Assembly: GCA_017506865.1 (NCBI GenBank)
Contig: JAFCMP010000040.1
Location: 1 to 64,000 of the forward strand
Reading direction: 5' to 3'
DNA: 64,000 bases
Origin: Tribonema minus
Lineage: Eukaryota > Sar > Xanthophyceae > Tribonematales > Tribonemataceae
A program made the translations under genes and the position numbers. Positions 1-9,876 of this stretch are shown here, in pieces (the stretch's first letter is position 1; each line of letters starts with the position of its first letter). The notes beneath the pieces were generated by a model. It was given only the letters and a program-made list of their open reading frames with translations, searched no databases and was not told the DNA's origin.

Positions 1-40
1 TGAGTCGAACTGAAATGGTAAGGTGAGATGCGGTGTGTGA

Positions 41-250
41 TTTGAGTCACCTGTCAACACGACGCTCCACCATCAACGCGTTAAAGTTCGTGTGTAGGTT
101 ATTGAAACGCACAAATTGTGCTGTCACCACTTGCTTGCCCGTGACGCCATGCCAGCAGATGAGAAGGACAGAGGTCAGTGCGAGCGCGCTGCTGCTGCTT
201 TCAAGCTATGCCATTGTGGCCCTTGAGAATTGAGACTGATGACGCTGCAA
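41..250 (+). repeat. Diverged duplicate of the PTPS promoter and first exon (copy A)
   Basis: This segment matches 3956-4168 over nearly its whole length with scattered substitutions. It keeps a short ORF start at 149-173 reading MPADEKDR and then G|GTCAGT, the same start, length, phase and splice donor as PTPS exon 1 in the other copy (MPADDKDR). Sequence similarity ends at the GACGCTGCAA block. The rest of PTPS does not follow; the next coding sequence is the F-box/ankyrin-like gene. The copy may be a dead fragment or a promoter plus exon that now serves that gene. Confidence 0.8.
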
Positions 251-1561
251 GGCGATGTGGAGACGATCCTGCCGCGCCCCCGATCATTGCCTCAGATGGC
301 TACTTCCTCCACATTCACCTACGCCTCTGCTAAACATCCAGATGTGTCAGCGTCTACAGCAACTCAGCTGGTGACATCGGCTCGCCACAATCACTGACCC
401 CGCCGACTGCTGGACAGCGTCAGTGGCCTCACCGACGCGCTGGCGAGCACCTTTGCCACCGCTCCACATCCCTGAACTTCGCTTCTAGAACGAGCCTCTC
501 AAACCCATCTGCCTGACGATTTTGTGTGCTGAGCACTGAGGACAAGAGCGCTGACTTGTCGTTCCCACCTGAAATAACATTGACCTCAGCGGAACGCAGG
601 TCATCTATGTGCGCATGAGCCTTACAGTCGATGACCTGGACACTGCGCCAGCGCAGCGAGCCCCAGGTCGCCCCGCTCACCTCAGCGTCCTGCATTTCAG
701 GCTCAGTGAAAATTTCGGTTTACCTACAACTGCCCAATAGTGGCAGCAGCCCTCCGCCTCTGAGTCAGTCAGCTGGGCCCTGGTCAAATGGGACTTGAGG
801 TTGGATCGGCCGGCCGGGGTCACCAGCCGAAGATATCGGACATGTTTCTCTTGCCCAGTTGCGATGCTTCGTCAACAGCGTCGATGCAGCTGCTGTTCAA
901 TGTGACAGAGGGCTTTTAAGTGCCTCGGCGGAACTCAAAAGGTCGCTCACAACTGGCCCAGTTGCAGCAGCAGAACAGGAGCCTCAGGCAGCCCGGCCCT
1001 GAGCGAACGTTGATCTAAGAGACAGTCCGCATCGGAGCCCCCTCTGCACTGCCGACCCAAAGCTCAAGAACCAATGCCAAACGGTGTCTCTTTGAAGTTT
1101 TCGATTTGCCCGTACTGGGAAGTACAGACGAAGCGTCTCCATCGACTTGGCAGGTTCTGAGCAGCGGAACTCCCGGGGAACGAGCCTCGCGCCAGGCCGG
1201 CGCTGATCGCAGGCGCCGCTTGAGGGCTTCAAGCAGCCGTTGCATTTTTCAGATTGGGATCTGCGCACCGATGAGAACATGGTCCGATGCCGAGCACAGT
1301 CACAAGGGCGATTCGACCCTCTCCCATTGTGCAAGGTCTCCTTCCACAGCAGGCTCAAGGCAGCTCCGCTGCTGAATAAAACCCAGCGCTATCATGCTAT
1401 AATGTTGTTTTCGCACTGGTCGTGGCGGCGCTCCCCACCTCGTCATCTGCACACCCTGCACAGCCGCACCTCACTTCAACGTGCTGTTGAAGTTTAGCTG
1501 TTGAAGTTCACCAGCTTGAAGTTCGTTGCAAGCCACCTCCACGCTGAGATATCCGACTCAG
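251..1561. other. Intergenic or intronic stretch without a recognisable gene
   Basis: Short open frames occur on both strands, the longest about 124 codons at 984-1358 on the minus strand. None has a recognisable motif or a convincing splice structure. If copy A exon 1 (149-173) is spliced to the downstream gene, this whole stretch is an intron. Near 1480-1530 there are AAGTTCA/GTTGAAGTT motifs like those dispersed through the window. Confidence 0.4.
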
Positions 1562-1705
1562 AGAGTTCTCAAGAGTCAGACCACGAAGATGACGACGCGG
1601 GCGCCAGGCGCGTGCTGGACGCACTGTTGGCGCGGCTGGACTTACTTCTGCGCTGCACAACCTGCTTCTCGCACGCATTTGACCCTCAGACTGCGACTGC
1701 TGAAG
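1562..1705 (+). CDS. Candidate upstream exon of the F-box/ankyrin-like gene
   Basis: This is an open stretch encoding an acidic, Ser-rich start (SSQESDHEDDDAGARR) followed by a Leu-rich helix (VLDALLARLDLLLRC). It ends in a strong donor, GAAG|GTAAGC. The donor leaves phase 1, and an acceptor at 1969-1970 (CCACAG) supplies the two bases needed to continue in the frame of the large downstream exon. The open frame has no ATG of its own. The acceptor ACTCAG at 1561 is phase-compatible with the copy A exon at 149-173. The joins are inferred from phase and splice consensus only. Confidence 0.4.
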
Positions 1706-1970
1706 GTAAGCAGACGCTCTAGCTTATCTTGCTGCGGCAAATGGACCCGCTGCTCATAGGATTGTGCGGGCAAGGGTTCGATCGTCTAGATTTCTTGATC
1801 CACAAATATCGAGGGCTGCTTTCCTCGCATAGCCGCCCCACAGCATCAGGAGTATCATTGTCAGGCTTCTGCCTGAATGTACGTGATCCCGCCTTCAGGT
1901 CCTCAAAGCACTCGCACTCACGCACGAGGCTGACCCTTTGTGGCCTTCTGCGATCTACATGCCACCACAG

Positions 1971-3469
1971 CGCTCGAGACTGCAGCAGCGGAGCTGCCGG
2001 CGATGGCTGCGGAACATGCGAGCACCATCGAGGTGCTGGAGTACTTCAAGTGCTGGCCTTACCAGCCGATGCGAGGGCTGGCCACCCTGACCTTCCTGCT
2101 GTCGTGCATGGAGCAGAAGCTGGCTGCGCTGGAGCGCGCAATCAATGGGAGCGGCGACAGAAACAAAAAGCGCACGTGCACAGCAGCACCGGCCAGAGCG
2201 GAGGTGCTGGGAAGCAGGGACCTGCTCAAGCTGGCGGTGAGCTTTATTCCCCCTGGCGAGTGGCTTCACCTCTCACTTGTGAGCCGGCAAGTGCGCGCCG
2301 CATACATGGCAGTGGCCGTGAGGAGTTCGGGCGCACCGTCACTATTTACAACAGCTATTGAGGCGGCGGTCACAAGCCATACTAGGCTTGAGCTGGCGCT
2401 GCTAAGCGAGAGCTTTACCACCGCAGTGGCGACTTTCGATCTGAGTGGCGCCTTCTTTTGTGCAGTAGGGCAGTCAGGGTCACTGCTGCTCATTCAGCGC
2501 GTGCGGACTCTGGCTGGGCTTTACGATGCGCGTCATTGCGGTTTAATTCTTCAAGGTGCTGCCCGCGCGTGCAAGGTGGCATTGTTGCAGACGCTGAAGA
2601 GAGTAGATTTCAAAGAGCACGAAATCACCAAGCAGCAGTGGGTTGATGTCGGTATGGAGCTGGCAGAGCATGGGGACGACGGCCGTGCGCTGTCATGGCT
2701 GTCCGCGCAGCTGCCGCAACCTGCGGAGTGGCCGCCATGGTTCACGACGGCACTCTGCCAGCGTGCCGCATGCAACAAACACCTCCGCACACTGCAATTT
2801 CTCATGCAGATAGGGCCAGCACTCTTCGGACCCTTGCAGACGTATTCAGCAGAGCAGCTTGTTGATTATCCAGGTCATGAAGTGTTGGTGTGGCGAGACG
2901 ATAGTGTCATGACGGTGCTCGATGAGGCGGCATATGGCGGCGACGTACGCGTAGTGAGTTGGCTGCTTGAGGAGACGCACTTCGAGCTCTCAGGCGTCAC
3001 GATGCAGGCCGCAGCAGCAGAGAGCCATTTTGCGCTTCTCAAGTGGCTTCATAAGAGCGGCTGCCCACATGATATGAACGATCTCTTTTTGTGCTCTCTC
3101 CTGGACAGCAGCATTAGTGTGTTGCAGTTGCAGTGGGTGAGGACACATGGGGGAGGCGACTGGAGTCCTCAGGGTATGAGCGAGATGCTAGGTAAGGCCT
3201 TGCACTTCCGCACGCGCAGCGTGGCTCAGTGGCTGCACAGTGAGGGAGCGCCATGGCCAGCAGATCTGCCTAGCGTGCTACGTCCACTGTTGAGCATGCG
3301 TCGGCCAACCGAAACGATTGAGACCATTCTGTGGGCGCTCCAACAGGGGTGCCCGAGGGGCGACTGGACGTCTGAGATGTGTGAGCTCATGGCAAAGGCA
3401 TGGCCCTTGGCCAAGCAGGTCTTGCCCAGTCTGCCGCAGCGGTGCCCCTGTCAGTGCTGCAGCAAATAG
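1971..3469 (+). CDS. F-box-like / ankyrin-like repeat protein
   Basis: A single long open exon ends with TAG at 3469; the first in-frame ATG is at 2003 (MAAEHASTIEVLEYFKCW), about 488 residues from there. Near the N-terminus, DLLKLAVSFIPPGEWLHLSL followed by VSRQVRAAY resembles an F-box. The C-terminal half has degenerate ankyrin-type units of the kind EAAYGGDVRVVSWLLE and HFALLKWLHKSGCPHD, plus a WLHSEGAPW unit. Such Trp-Leu-His/Gly-Cys-Pro repeat proteins are abundant in brown algae and relatives. An F-box would imply substrate choice for a ubiquitin ligase, but that is inference. The protein ends in a Cys-rich tail (CPCQCCSK). A neighbouring exon at 1562-1705 may belong to it. Confidence 0.7.
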
Positions 3470-3485
3470 CGCTATCGCTTCTGGT

Positions 3486-3649
3486 GTCGACAATGCAAAT
3501 ATCATAATTCAGCACTGCTGTCACAGGTCTGGTACTGGTTGATGCTGCTTGTACCTCGTCTTGTGCTGTCGAGAATGCACACTTCACAATCCAGCACTTC
3601 TGTCACAAGTCTGGCAGTGATTGATGCTGTGCGTACCGTCATGTTGTGT
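3486..3649. repeat. Tandem duplication, two units of about 82 bp
   Basis: Units 3486-3567 and 3568-3649 each begin GTCGA(C/G)AATGCA and share CAGCACT(G/T)CTGTCACA and a TTGATGCTG block. They lie directly after the stop codon of the F-box/ankyrin-like gene, so they would be in its 3' untranslated region. Confidence 0.8.
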
Positions 3650-3955
3650 TGTTGCTGCCGCCGTTTGCTGCTTGAATGAACAGTGATCAGTGCAGCAGAG
3701 TTATGAGTGCTGGATGTGCCCCTGCTGGTTTCAATGTTGCGAGCCTACATAGTGTCATAAAATGTGAGCTGTTGAGCCTGCTCGCTTGGTCGTCATCATG
3801 TGATACATATCGGCGCAGAGTGGTCATATGGTGTACATCGGACAGACGTAGCTCGCAGCACTTGCTTGTTTTACTTGCCCATCATATTGCCCTTCACAGG
3901 GTGAATGAAACACATGTGCATTTCAGGCAGTTGCTCTACTGTGAGTCATTGAAAA

Positions 3956-4168
3956 TTTGAGTTGGCGTGTTTGTCAATCGGCGACGCTCCACCTTCAACC
4001 TTGAAGTTCGTGGGCTTTCAAAAGTGATAATCGTGCTGCTGTCGCCACTTGCTTTCCCGAGACGCCATGCCAGCAGATGACAAGGACAGAGGTCAGTGTG
4101 AGCGCGCTGCTGCTGTTTTCAAGCAATGCCCTTGTGGCCCTCGAGTGTTGAGGCTGGTGACGCTGCAA
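3956..4168 (+). repeat. PTPS promoter and exon 1 segment (copy B, functional context)
   Basis: This is the partner of 41-250. It contains the proposed PTPS start ATG at 4067, the 25-bp first exon and the donor GTCAGT. Because the rest of PTPS follows here, this copy is taken as the original; the two copies flank the F-box/ankyrin-like gene in direct orientation. Confidence 0.8.
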
Positions 4169-6797
4169 TTGCTTTTGTGATTGACGAAAGTCGACCCTCA
4201 CCGTCCTATTGCGGGTTGCGAGGCGAGCACACGACCTTGCCACGCGCTGCCATCGTTCGAAGACAGGATCAACATGCTGAACTGATTATCTCTTGCCTCC
4301 TGCGTACGCTGGCCCCGCGCAGGCTACTTAGTGCCAGCTAGCAGAGATGAGAGAAGAGGTTCCAGTGCTGGCATTGGCGAATTCGAAATATTTGCAGGCA
4401 ACGAGGACTTTAAATTCAGCGCGGCTCATTTTGTGGCGTATGACGGGTTCCGGGAGCGCTTGCATGGCCACAACTATCAGGTGGCTGTGCGCATGAAGGG
4501 CGAGGTGAGTTATCAGGCGTGCGCTGCTGCTATTCACCCCCGCGGCCGCCTGTGCCCTTGTTGTGTATGTGTAGAATGGCAAGTTTGGCACTGTTATAGC
4601 TGCTGCTAAGTGGCAATGCTGCAATCATATGCAGAGCATAACTTATTCGAGCTGCAGTCGCCCGTCTGAGTTTGCACCGAGCCCGCTGTGTGCATCGGCG
4701 TGTGCCTCCGAGGAAGTGCGGCATGTTATTGTTTTCCACACCATGTAAGTAGGCATCTACTGACACATACGCTGCTGTTGAAATGGCCTTACTTTGACTC
4801 TATTGCTGCTTTAGCTTGAGTACTTTGACAATGATTCAATAAGAACACTTTTATTGCACATCCGATACACCCGACTCAAACCTGCAGGCATCATTGTGTG
4901 CCATGCATATCTCTCGCACACCAGCCATCTCATGGATCTTATGCTTGAATCACAATGAAAGCAGTACATCGTCTAGTGCTGCACGTGCACCAGCGCAAAC
5001 AGGTGCCCGTGATGACACAGCGTGTGGTGTTGGTGCCGAGCAGACCTGATTGGTAGTAGCTTGCACCATTTGCTCTGCTTCTGCCTCTGCGAGCACTGTC
5101 ACGCAGCTTGCAGTGCACCCACGTCAGCGCTCCGCTTGCTCACATGCATCAGCGATGCCAAACGCCGCTGCGCTCGCTACCAGCATGCATCGATACACAC
5201 AGCACGTCACGTACCCTAACCCCCCGCGCGTCAGGTCGCACATGACGGTTACGTGATGGACGTGGAGGAGGTGCGGCGGGTGACGCGGCGACTGTGCAAG
5301 GAGCTGAATGAGCGGTTCCTGTGCCCACAGCGCAGCAACGTCATCAATAGCAAAATCTCGGACGGGCAGGTGCTCATGAAGTGCCAGGACGGCTGCCTGT
5401 TCTCATTTCCTGAGGTGAGTTTCAGGACTAAGTGGAGCAGCAGGGGATGAATAAAGTGTGGGTGGTGACTGCGCAAATTAGTGGCACGTCGGTGATCACG
5501 CACGGCACAGGGAGGGGGGGGGCTGTTGCGTATGTGTCTGCGTCTCAGGCAAGCTTAAGGAGCACACAGGGCTGCGCTCGTGGCGCGCAGCGAGAGGAGG
5601 ACGTAGTGCTATAGTGTGTTAAAGAAAGCGCTCTGTCGGTATTGGCGCAAGTGTGCTGTTGAGGGCTCTGCACGCGGCCAGCATGAGTGCTCAGACCGGT
5701 GGCGCCTGCAGTGCTCATGCTTGGCTGCTTCAGGTTGACGGCACAACCGGGAGGCCTACACGTCTGTGCTGCATGTGACGGAATTGGCATGGGCCAATTC
5801 CATGGCAGCTGGTGCTGCTGAGCTTGTGAAATGTGCCCACTGCCACAATTAATAGCGCAGGGCGCACACCATGCGCACAGGCCATGGCGGAGCGGGTTAA
5901 GCAGCTTCATTTGCCGGGCGCGCAGAATGCCCATTCCTCGCACACTTCAGCACAGAGACGTCAAGCTCTTGTCGGTGCTGTCAGCTTGACTGGCCATTCT
6001 GAGCACTGTTGCAATTTGCAAGTGCTCAGGCTGAGCGCGATGCTGGCTTGCGTGCGGCGCTCTTCCTCGCTGTTGAGTTTGAGTCGGCGGCGTGCACAGT
6101 GCTGACGCCTGAGCTGTGCTGCGGGTGTTGGGCTGCGCTGTCGCTGCCATTCGCGGCCATCGCTGGTCAGCACATGGTTGCCGCGAGCGGCCGTTGCTAG
6201 AGCACAAGGCGCAGCTATGCAGAGCGCTGCCGCTGCTGGTCTGCGCTCGGGCGGTGTGCAGCGAGCGGCGACGCTGCAGTCGGCGCACGTTTGTGCGTCG
6301 CGTTTGCATATGTGGACCGATCCATGCGCTTATCGAGCGCATGTACAACGCAAAGGCGCACAAGTGTTTGCGATACCAGCGTCTTGGTTCCGCTTCTTTG
6401 CCCGCTTGCATTCATGGTGTTCACAAGGTCGTGCACCAAGCAAGAGTTGCTGGCAGCACAAACGGCTCATACCTGCTGTACTATGTACTAGATACTCTTG
6501 ATGGCCTTACAATATCACTGTGCTTGTGTTCCTTTGAATTGCGATATACATGAGAAGAGGCATATACGCAGCTCCAATGACGCAGGCGGTGACCATGATC
6601 TGTCACCTGCATCACCTGCGCAAGTGTAGCGCAGTGTACATGCGGCTAGCAGTAACAGGCATTTTCTGGTGCGCTGTAGCGCATGCTGTTGCCGCTTCAG
6701 AGCACCTTTACTGCACGCGCGCGTTGCTGTTGCCTCGACCATCCTCCCCTTGCCGCCGTGCGCCTGCATCTCATCACGATGTGTACCCTTTCTCATC

Positions 6798-6828
<31 letters not shown>

Positions 6829-7097
6829 AGTCCGACTGCGCGCTGCTGCCCATCATGCACTCCACGGCGGAGGAGCTCGCGCACTACCTCTACAACCGCC
6901 TCGTCCACGACTTCACGCCCGAGTACCTGCGCCTGCGCGGCGTGCGCACGCTGGAGATCTGCGTCAGCGAGGCGCCGCGCCAGGAGGCCGTGTACCGCCA
7001 GCCCATCCCCTCGTCGCTCGCGGGGCTCTTGCTAGACTCACCGTGCGCGCGCAGGCCGCCGCGGCCGTGCTTGGAGCCCGGCGGCGGCCACGGATAA
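4067..7097 (+). CDS. 6-pyruvoyl-tetrahydropterin synthase family protein, PTPS-III-like
   Basis: Four exons fit in phase: 4067-4091, 4338-4504, 5235-5414 and 6831-7097, giving about 212 residues. The zinc ligands are visible as FSAAHF and HGHNY, and the C-terminal exon has the HSTAEELAHYL and LEICVSEAP segments expected of the pterin-binding site. The Cys found between the zinc motifs in canonical PTPS is absent; the segment reads VAYDGFRERLHGHNY, with Glu just before the HxH motif. That is the pattern of PTPS-III, which in apicomplexans and some algae makes 6-hydroxymethyl-dihydropterin and so bypasses dihydroneopterin aldolase in folate synthesis. Exon 1 encodes only MPADDKDR. The last intron ends in a run of about 30 C before the acceptor AG. 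The C-terminal ~20 residues are Arg/Pro-rich and less conserved. The function is a family-based inference. Confidence 0.85.
6799..6828 (+). repeat. Oligo-C tract forming the intron 3 polypyrimidine tract of PTPS
   Basis: Thirty consecutive C stand directly before the AG acceptor of the last PTPS exon. Similar pure C tracts precede acceptors in the oxygenase-like, TRIC and HHIP-like genes. Confidence 0.95.
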
Positions 7098-7107
7098 CAG
7101 CGGGCCG

Positions 7108-7300
7108 CGGGGGGGCGCCCCTCTCTCTCGTTTTCTCGCTCTGGGGTGTGTTTTGATTGCGCAGAGGGGGGGGCACGGGGGGCGTGTGTGCGTGTGGGGT
7201 GGGGTGGGGGAGGGGGGGGTGTCAATGATGCTCCGGGTTAGGGGGTGGGGGGATGGGGGGGGTGGGGGTGGTAGGCGAGGGGGTGGGGGGGGGTCGGAAC
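7108..7300. repeat. G-rich low-complexity tract
   Basis: Runs of G5-G9 separated by short T/C-containing spacers lie just downstream of the PTPS stop codon. On the transcribed strand the tract would give many G-quadruplex-capable runs in the 3' untranslated region. Confidence 0.9.
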
Positions 7301-8561
7301 GCATTCAGGCTTCTCTTCTCTGCTCCGCGCGGCTGCTCCCGTACTGGGACTGCCACTTAGGCGGTGGTGTGTCTGTGGCTGCGGTATGATTTGAAAAGTG
7401 TGGAGCTGTCAAAGTATGCGGGATGGAGCACGGTGGTTTTGATTTGTGTGTGGGATACCGGCTTTTCTCTCCGCACTGTGGTGAATTTTACTCCATACTT
7501 CTATGATCGATCGCACTGGCGTGCCTCCTGTGTTCGTGCCTGTTGCACTGGTATACATGCTGGTCCTGACGTTTCTGTCGCGATGTTCTGTTGCTTTTTT
7601 GCTTTTTTTTGTTTCAGAAACACCGCAATACATATATTGATCGGAGCATACATATGTGGTCATGCAGACATCAGAATGGTGTGTCTACTTCAGCACAGCC
7701 GTGGCTGCCTGTTGTGTGCAGGCCGATTGTGTCGCAAAACACTTCCTGTCAAAATCTCAGTGCGAGCCGCTGCTTGTAAATGCAGAAAGCTGTCTGCATG
7801 TGATCCTTCTCGGGACAGTGTCAACTAGTTGTCATCTCAAACCCCTACTTCACTAGTTGAACTACCCTCGCCGTCCTTTGACGCGCCGCGATCATTCCTC
7901 GCAAGCTGCTGCAGCTCCTGCTCTGTAGACCGCGCCTCCGGACCTGCCAGGTGAGTGAATCAGTTTTGTGAAGGCATCCATGTGAGGCACACACTGTATT
8001 TGATCTACGGTCACGCCGTCCGTCGGCGAATGCGTTGGTGGCCACAATTGTTGCTGCTTTCCCCGAACTTGATGCTGCCCCGCTTCCGTGAAGCAAAGAA
8101 GATTGAGCAAACAGGAAACATGCTCCGATGTTGAGTTTTCCGTATACGCTTTTCGGCTGGATCGGTGTTGATCCCTGGACATCTTCTGCTCGCGAGCAGC
8201 AGCACAGGAGCCACGCTTTGACACTTGACGGCGACGCCATAGTCACAAGCCACCCAGCATACTTTTTCTCTCATGTGGCGTATTAGCTGGCGAAATCCTC
8301 CAGTCGACACACCCTCATGTTGCTCTGGGCATGGGCCAACTGGACGCGCGCGGGTCGCTTCTCGCCTAACGTCTCAGAGGGCACCTCAACTCTGCCGTAT
8401 CATCCGCAGGTCTCATGTTCAAAGCTTTCTTCTGAAACTGGAAGGCTTGGCCAGCACAGCAGACCTGCAACTGCCATGCATCAAAGTGCTGTCACCGGCG
8501 CAATGTTCAGCTGACCTCAACCGTTGCTTGCTTGCTCGCTCGCTCTAATCTCAGCGTGAAC
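7301..8561. other. Intergenic region between PTPS and eIF5A
   Basis: No supported gene is seen. The last part should hold the eIF5A promoter and 5' untranslated region; directly before the ATG there is a (GCTT/GCTC)n pyrimidine-rich run at about 8525-8546 that could be an initiator region. CCCTCGCCGTCCT at about 7864 resembles CCCTCACCGTCCT at about 4196 inside the first PTPS intron. Confidence 0.5.
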
Positions 8562-9876
8562 ATGGCTGACCAGAGCACCGAGGAGCAGCTGAACAACTAT
8601 GACTTCACGTCCTCGGATGCCGGTGCCTCGCACACATTTCCCATGGACGCTGGGCAGATCCGCAAGGTACGACGGTAATCCATTCTCAATTGACACATGG
8701 GTGTTCGTTGTGATGGTTTGAGGTCTGTGTGAATGGCACAGCTGATCAGAGGCGCTTTGAACGCTGCCTCATGAACAGGTGCTTTGTGCACTATGCAGTG
8801 GTATCATTTTGCTGAGTGCCGATGCATGGCGCTCATGATGGTGCTGAAGGCCTATTTGAGGTGGTGACGCGTGACGGGTAGTGAGATTATGTGGCCAGAT
8901 GATCGTAGAGGACTGTGGCGTTGACAACACATGCACACCACCACATTGATGTCATGTGCACCCCCGTACCCTGAAACAGCAGCGGCTCCAGCAGACACAT
9001 GTTCACATACCCACAAGCCCACTGCATTTACAGCGTCACCCCTCAGCAGCAGTACTCTAACGCGCACTAACCTACCGTACGCTTTCATTGCACCAATCCT
9101 CTGTCAGCTAACGCGGTGATTTCACATGCACATGTACCTACTTGCCCCCCAAGGGCGGCTACATAGTGATCAAGGGGCGCCCCTGCAAAGTGGCCAACGT
9201 GTCGACGTCCAAGACGGGCAAGCACGGCCACGCCAAGGCCAACTTCACCGCCATCGACATCTTCACCGGCAAGAAGCTGGAGGACATTGTGCCCACGTCG
9301 CACGCGACCTCCGTGCCCAACGTCGCGCGCCTCGACTACCAGCTCCTCGACATCTCCGACGACGGCTTCCTGTCGCTGCTCACCGGTGAGTAGTGCAGCG
9401 GCAGTGCGGTGTGTCCCCTTGGCCCCAAGCTGCCAGGAGACGGCTGGCGGGTACGATGGAACGTAACAGGCGATGGCAGGCACACCGCGCGTCTTCCGTA
9501 TCCCGCATGCGCGCGTCATGACCCCCATTCTGTTTGTGTCAGTGCTCTGCTGCGGCACATGTTGAGCGTCACCGCGCGATGATCACGCATCAGTGGCCCA
9601 TGCTGCAACGCGTGCTGAGCATCACAGCCGATGCGCCCCCCCCCTGCCATCCCCCCGCCCCCCCACCCCCAAATGCTGAACGCCATTGCTTTGCGCCGCT
9701 CCGCCGCAGAGTCCGGCGACACCAAGGACGACCTCAAGCTCCCCGGCTTCCCCGAGGGCTTTGACGACCAGCTGAGGGCGGAGTTCGATGCCGGCAAGAC
9801 CATCATCGTCACCGTGGTGTCGGCCATGGGCCACGATCAGGTCATGTCCTACAAGGAGGACACCACCGGCAACTAA
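8562..9876 (+). CDS. eIF5A: Eukaryotic translation initiation factor 5A
   Basis: Three exons fit in phase: 8562-8666, 9154-9385 and 9710-9876, giving 167 residues, close to the usual 155-165. The hypusination loop is intact ([13 protein letters not shown]; the modified Lys is near residue 58), followed by [16 protein letters not shown] and the second-domain segment DDGFLSLL. eIF5A promotes translation elongation and termination, especially at polyproline stretches, after its Lys is converted to hypusine. The ATG at 8562 gives the expected N-terminus (MADQSTEEQ). The sequence is highly conserved and the call is secure. Introns are 487 and 324 bp; the second has C-rich patches before its acceptor. 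Confidence 0.97.

Noticed and set aside
4196..7876. Shared CCCTC(A/G)CCGTCCT near PTPS and eIF5A as a core promoter element
   Set aside because: Only two good copies, and the first falls inside a PTPS intron rather than upstream of its start.
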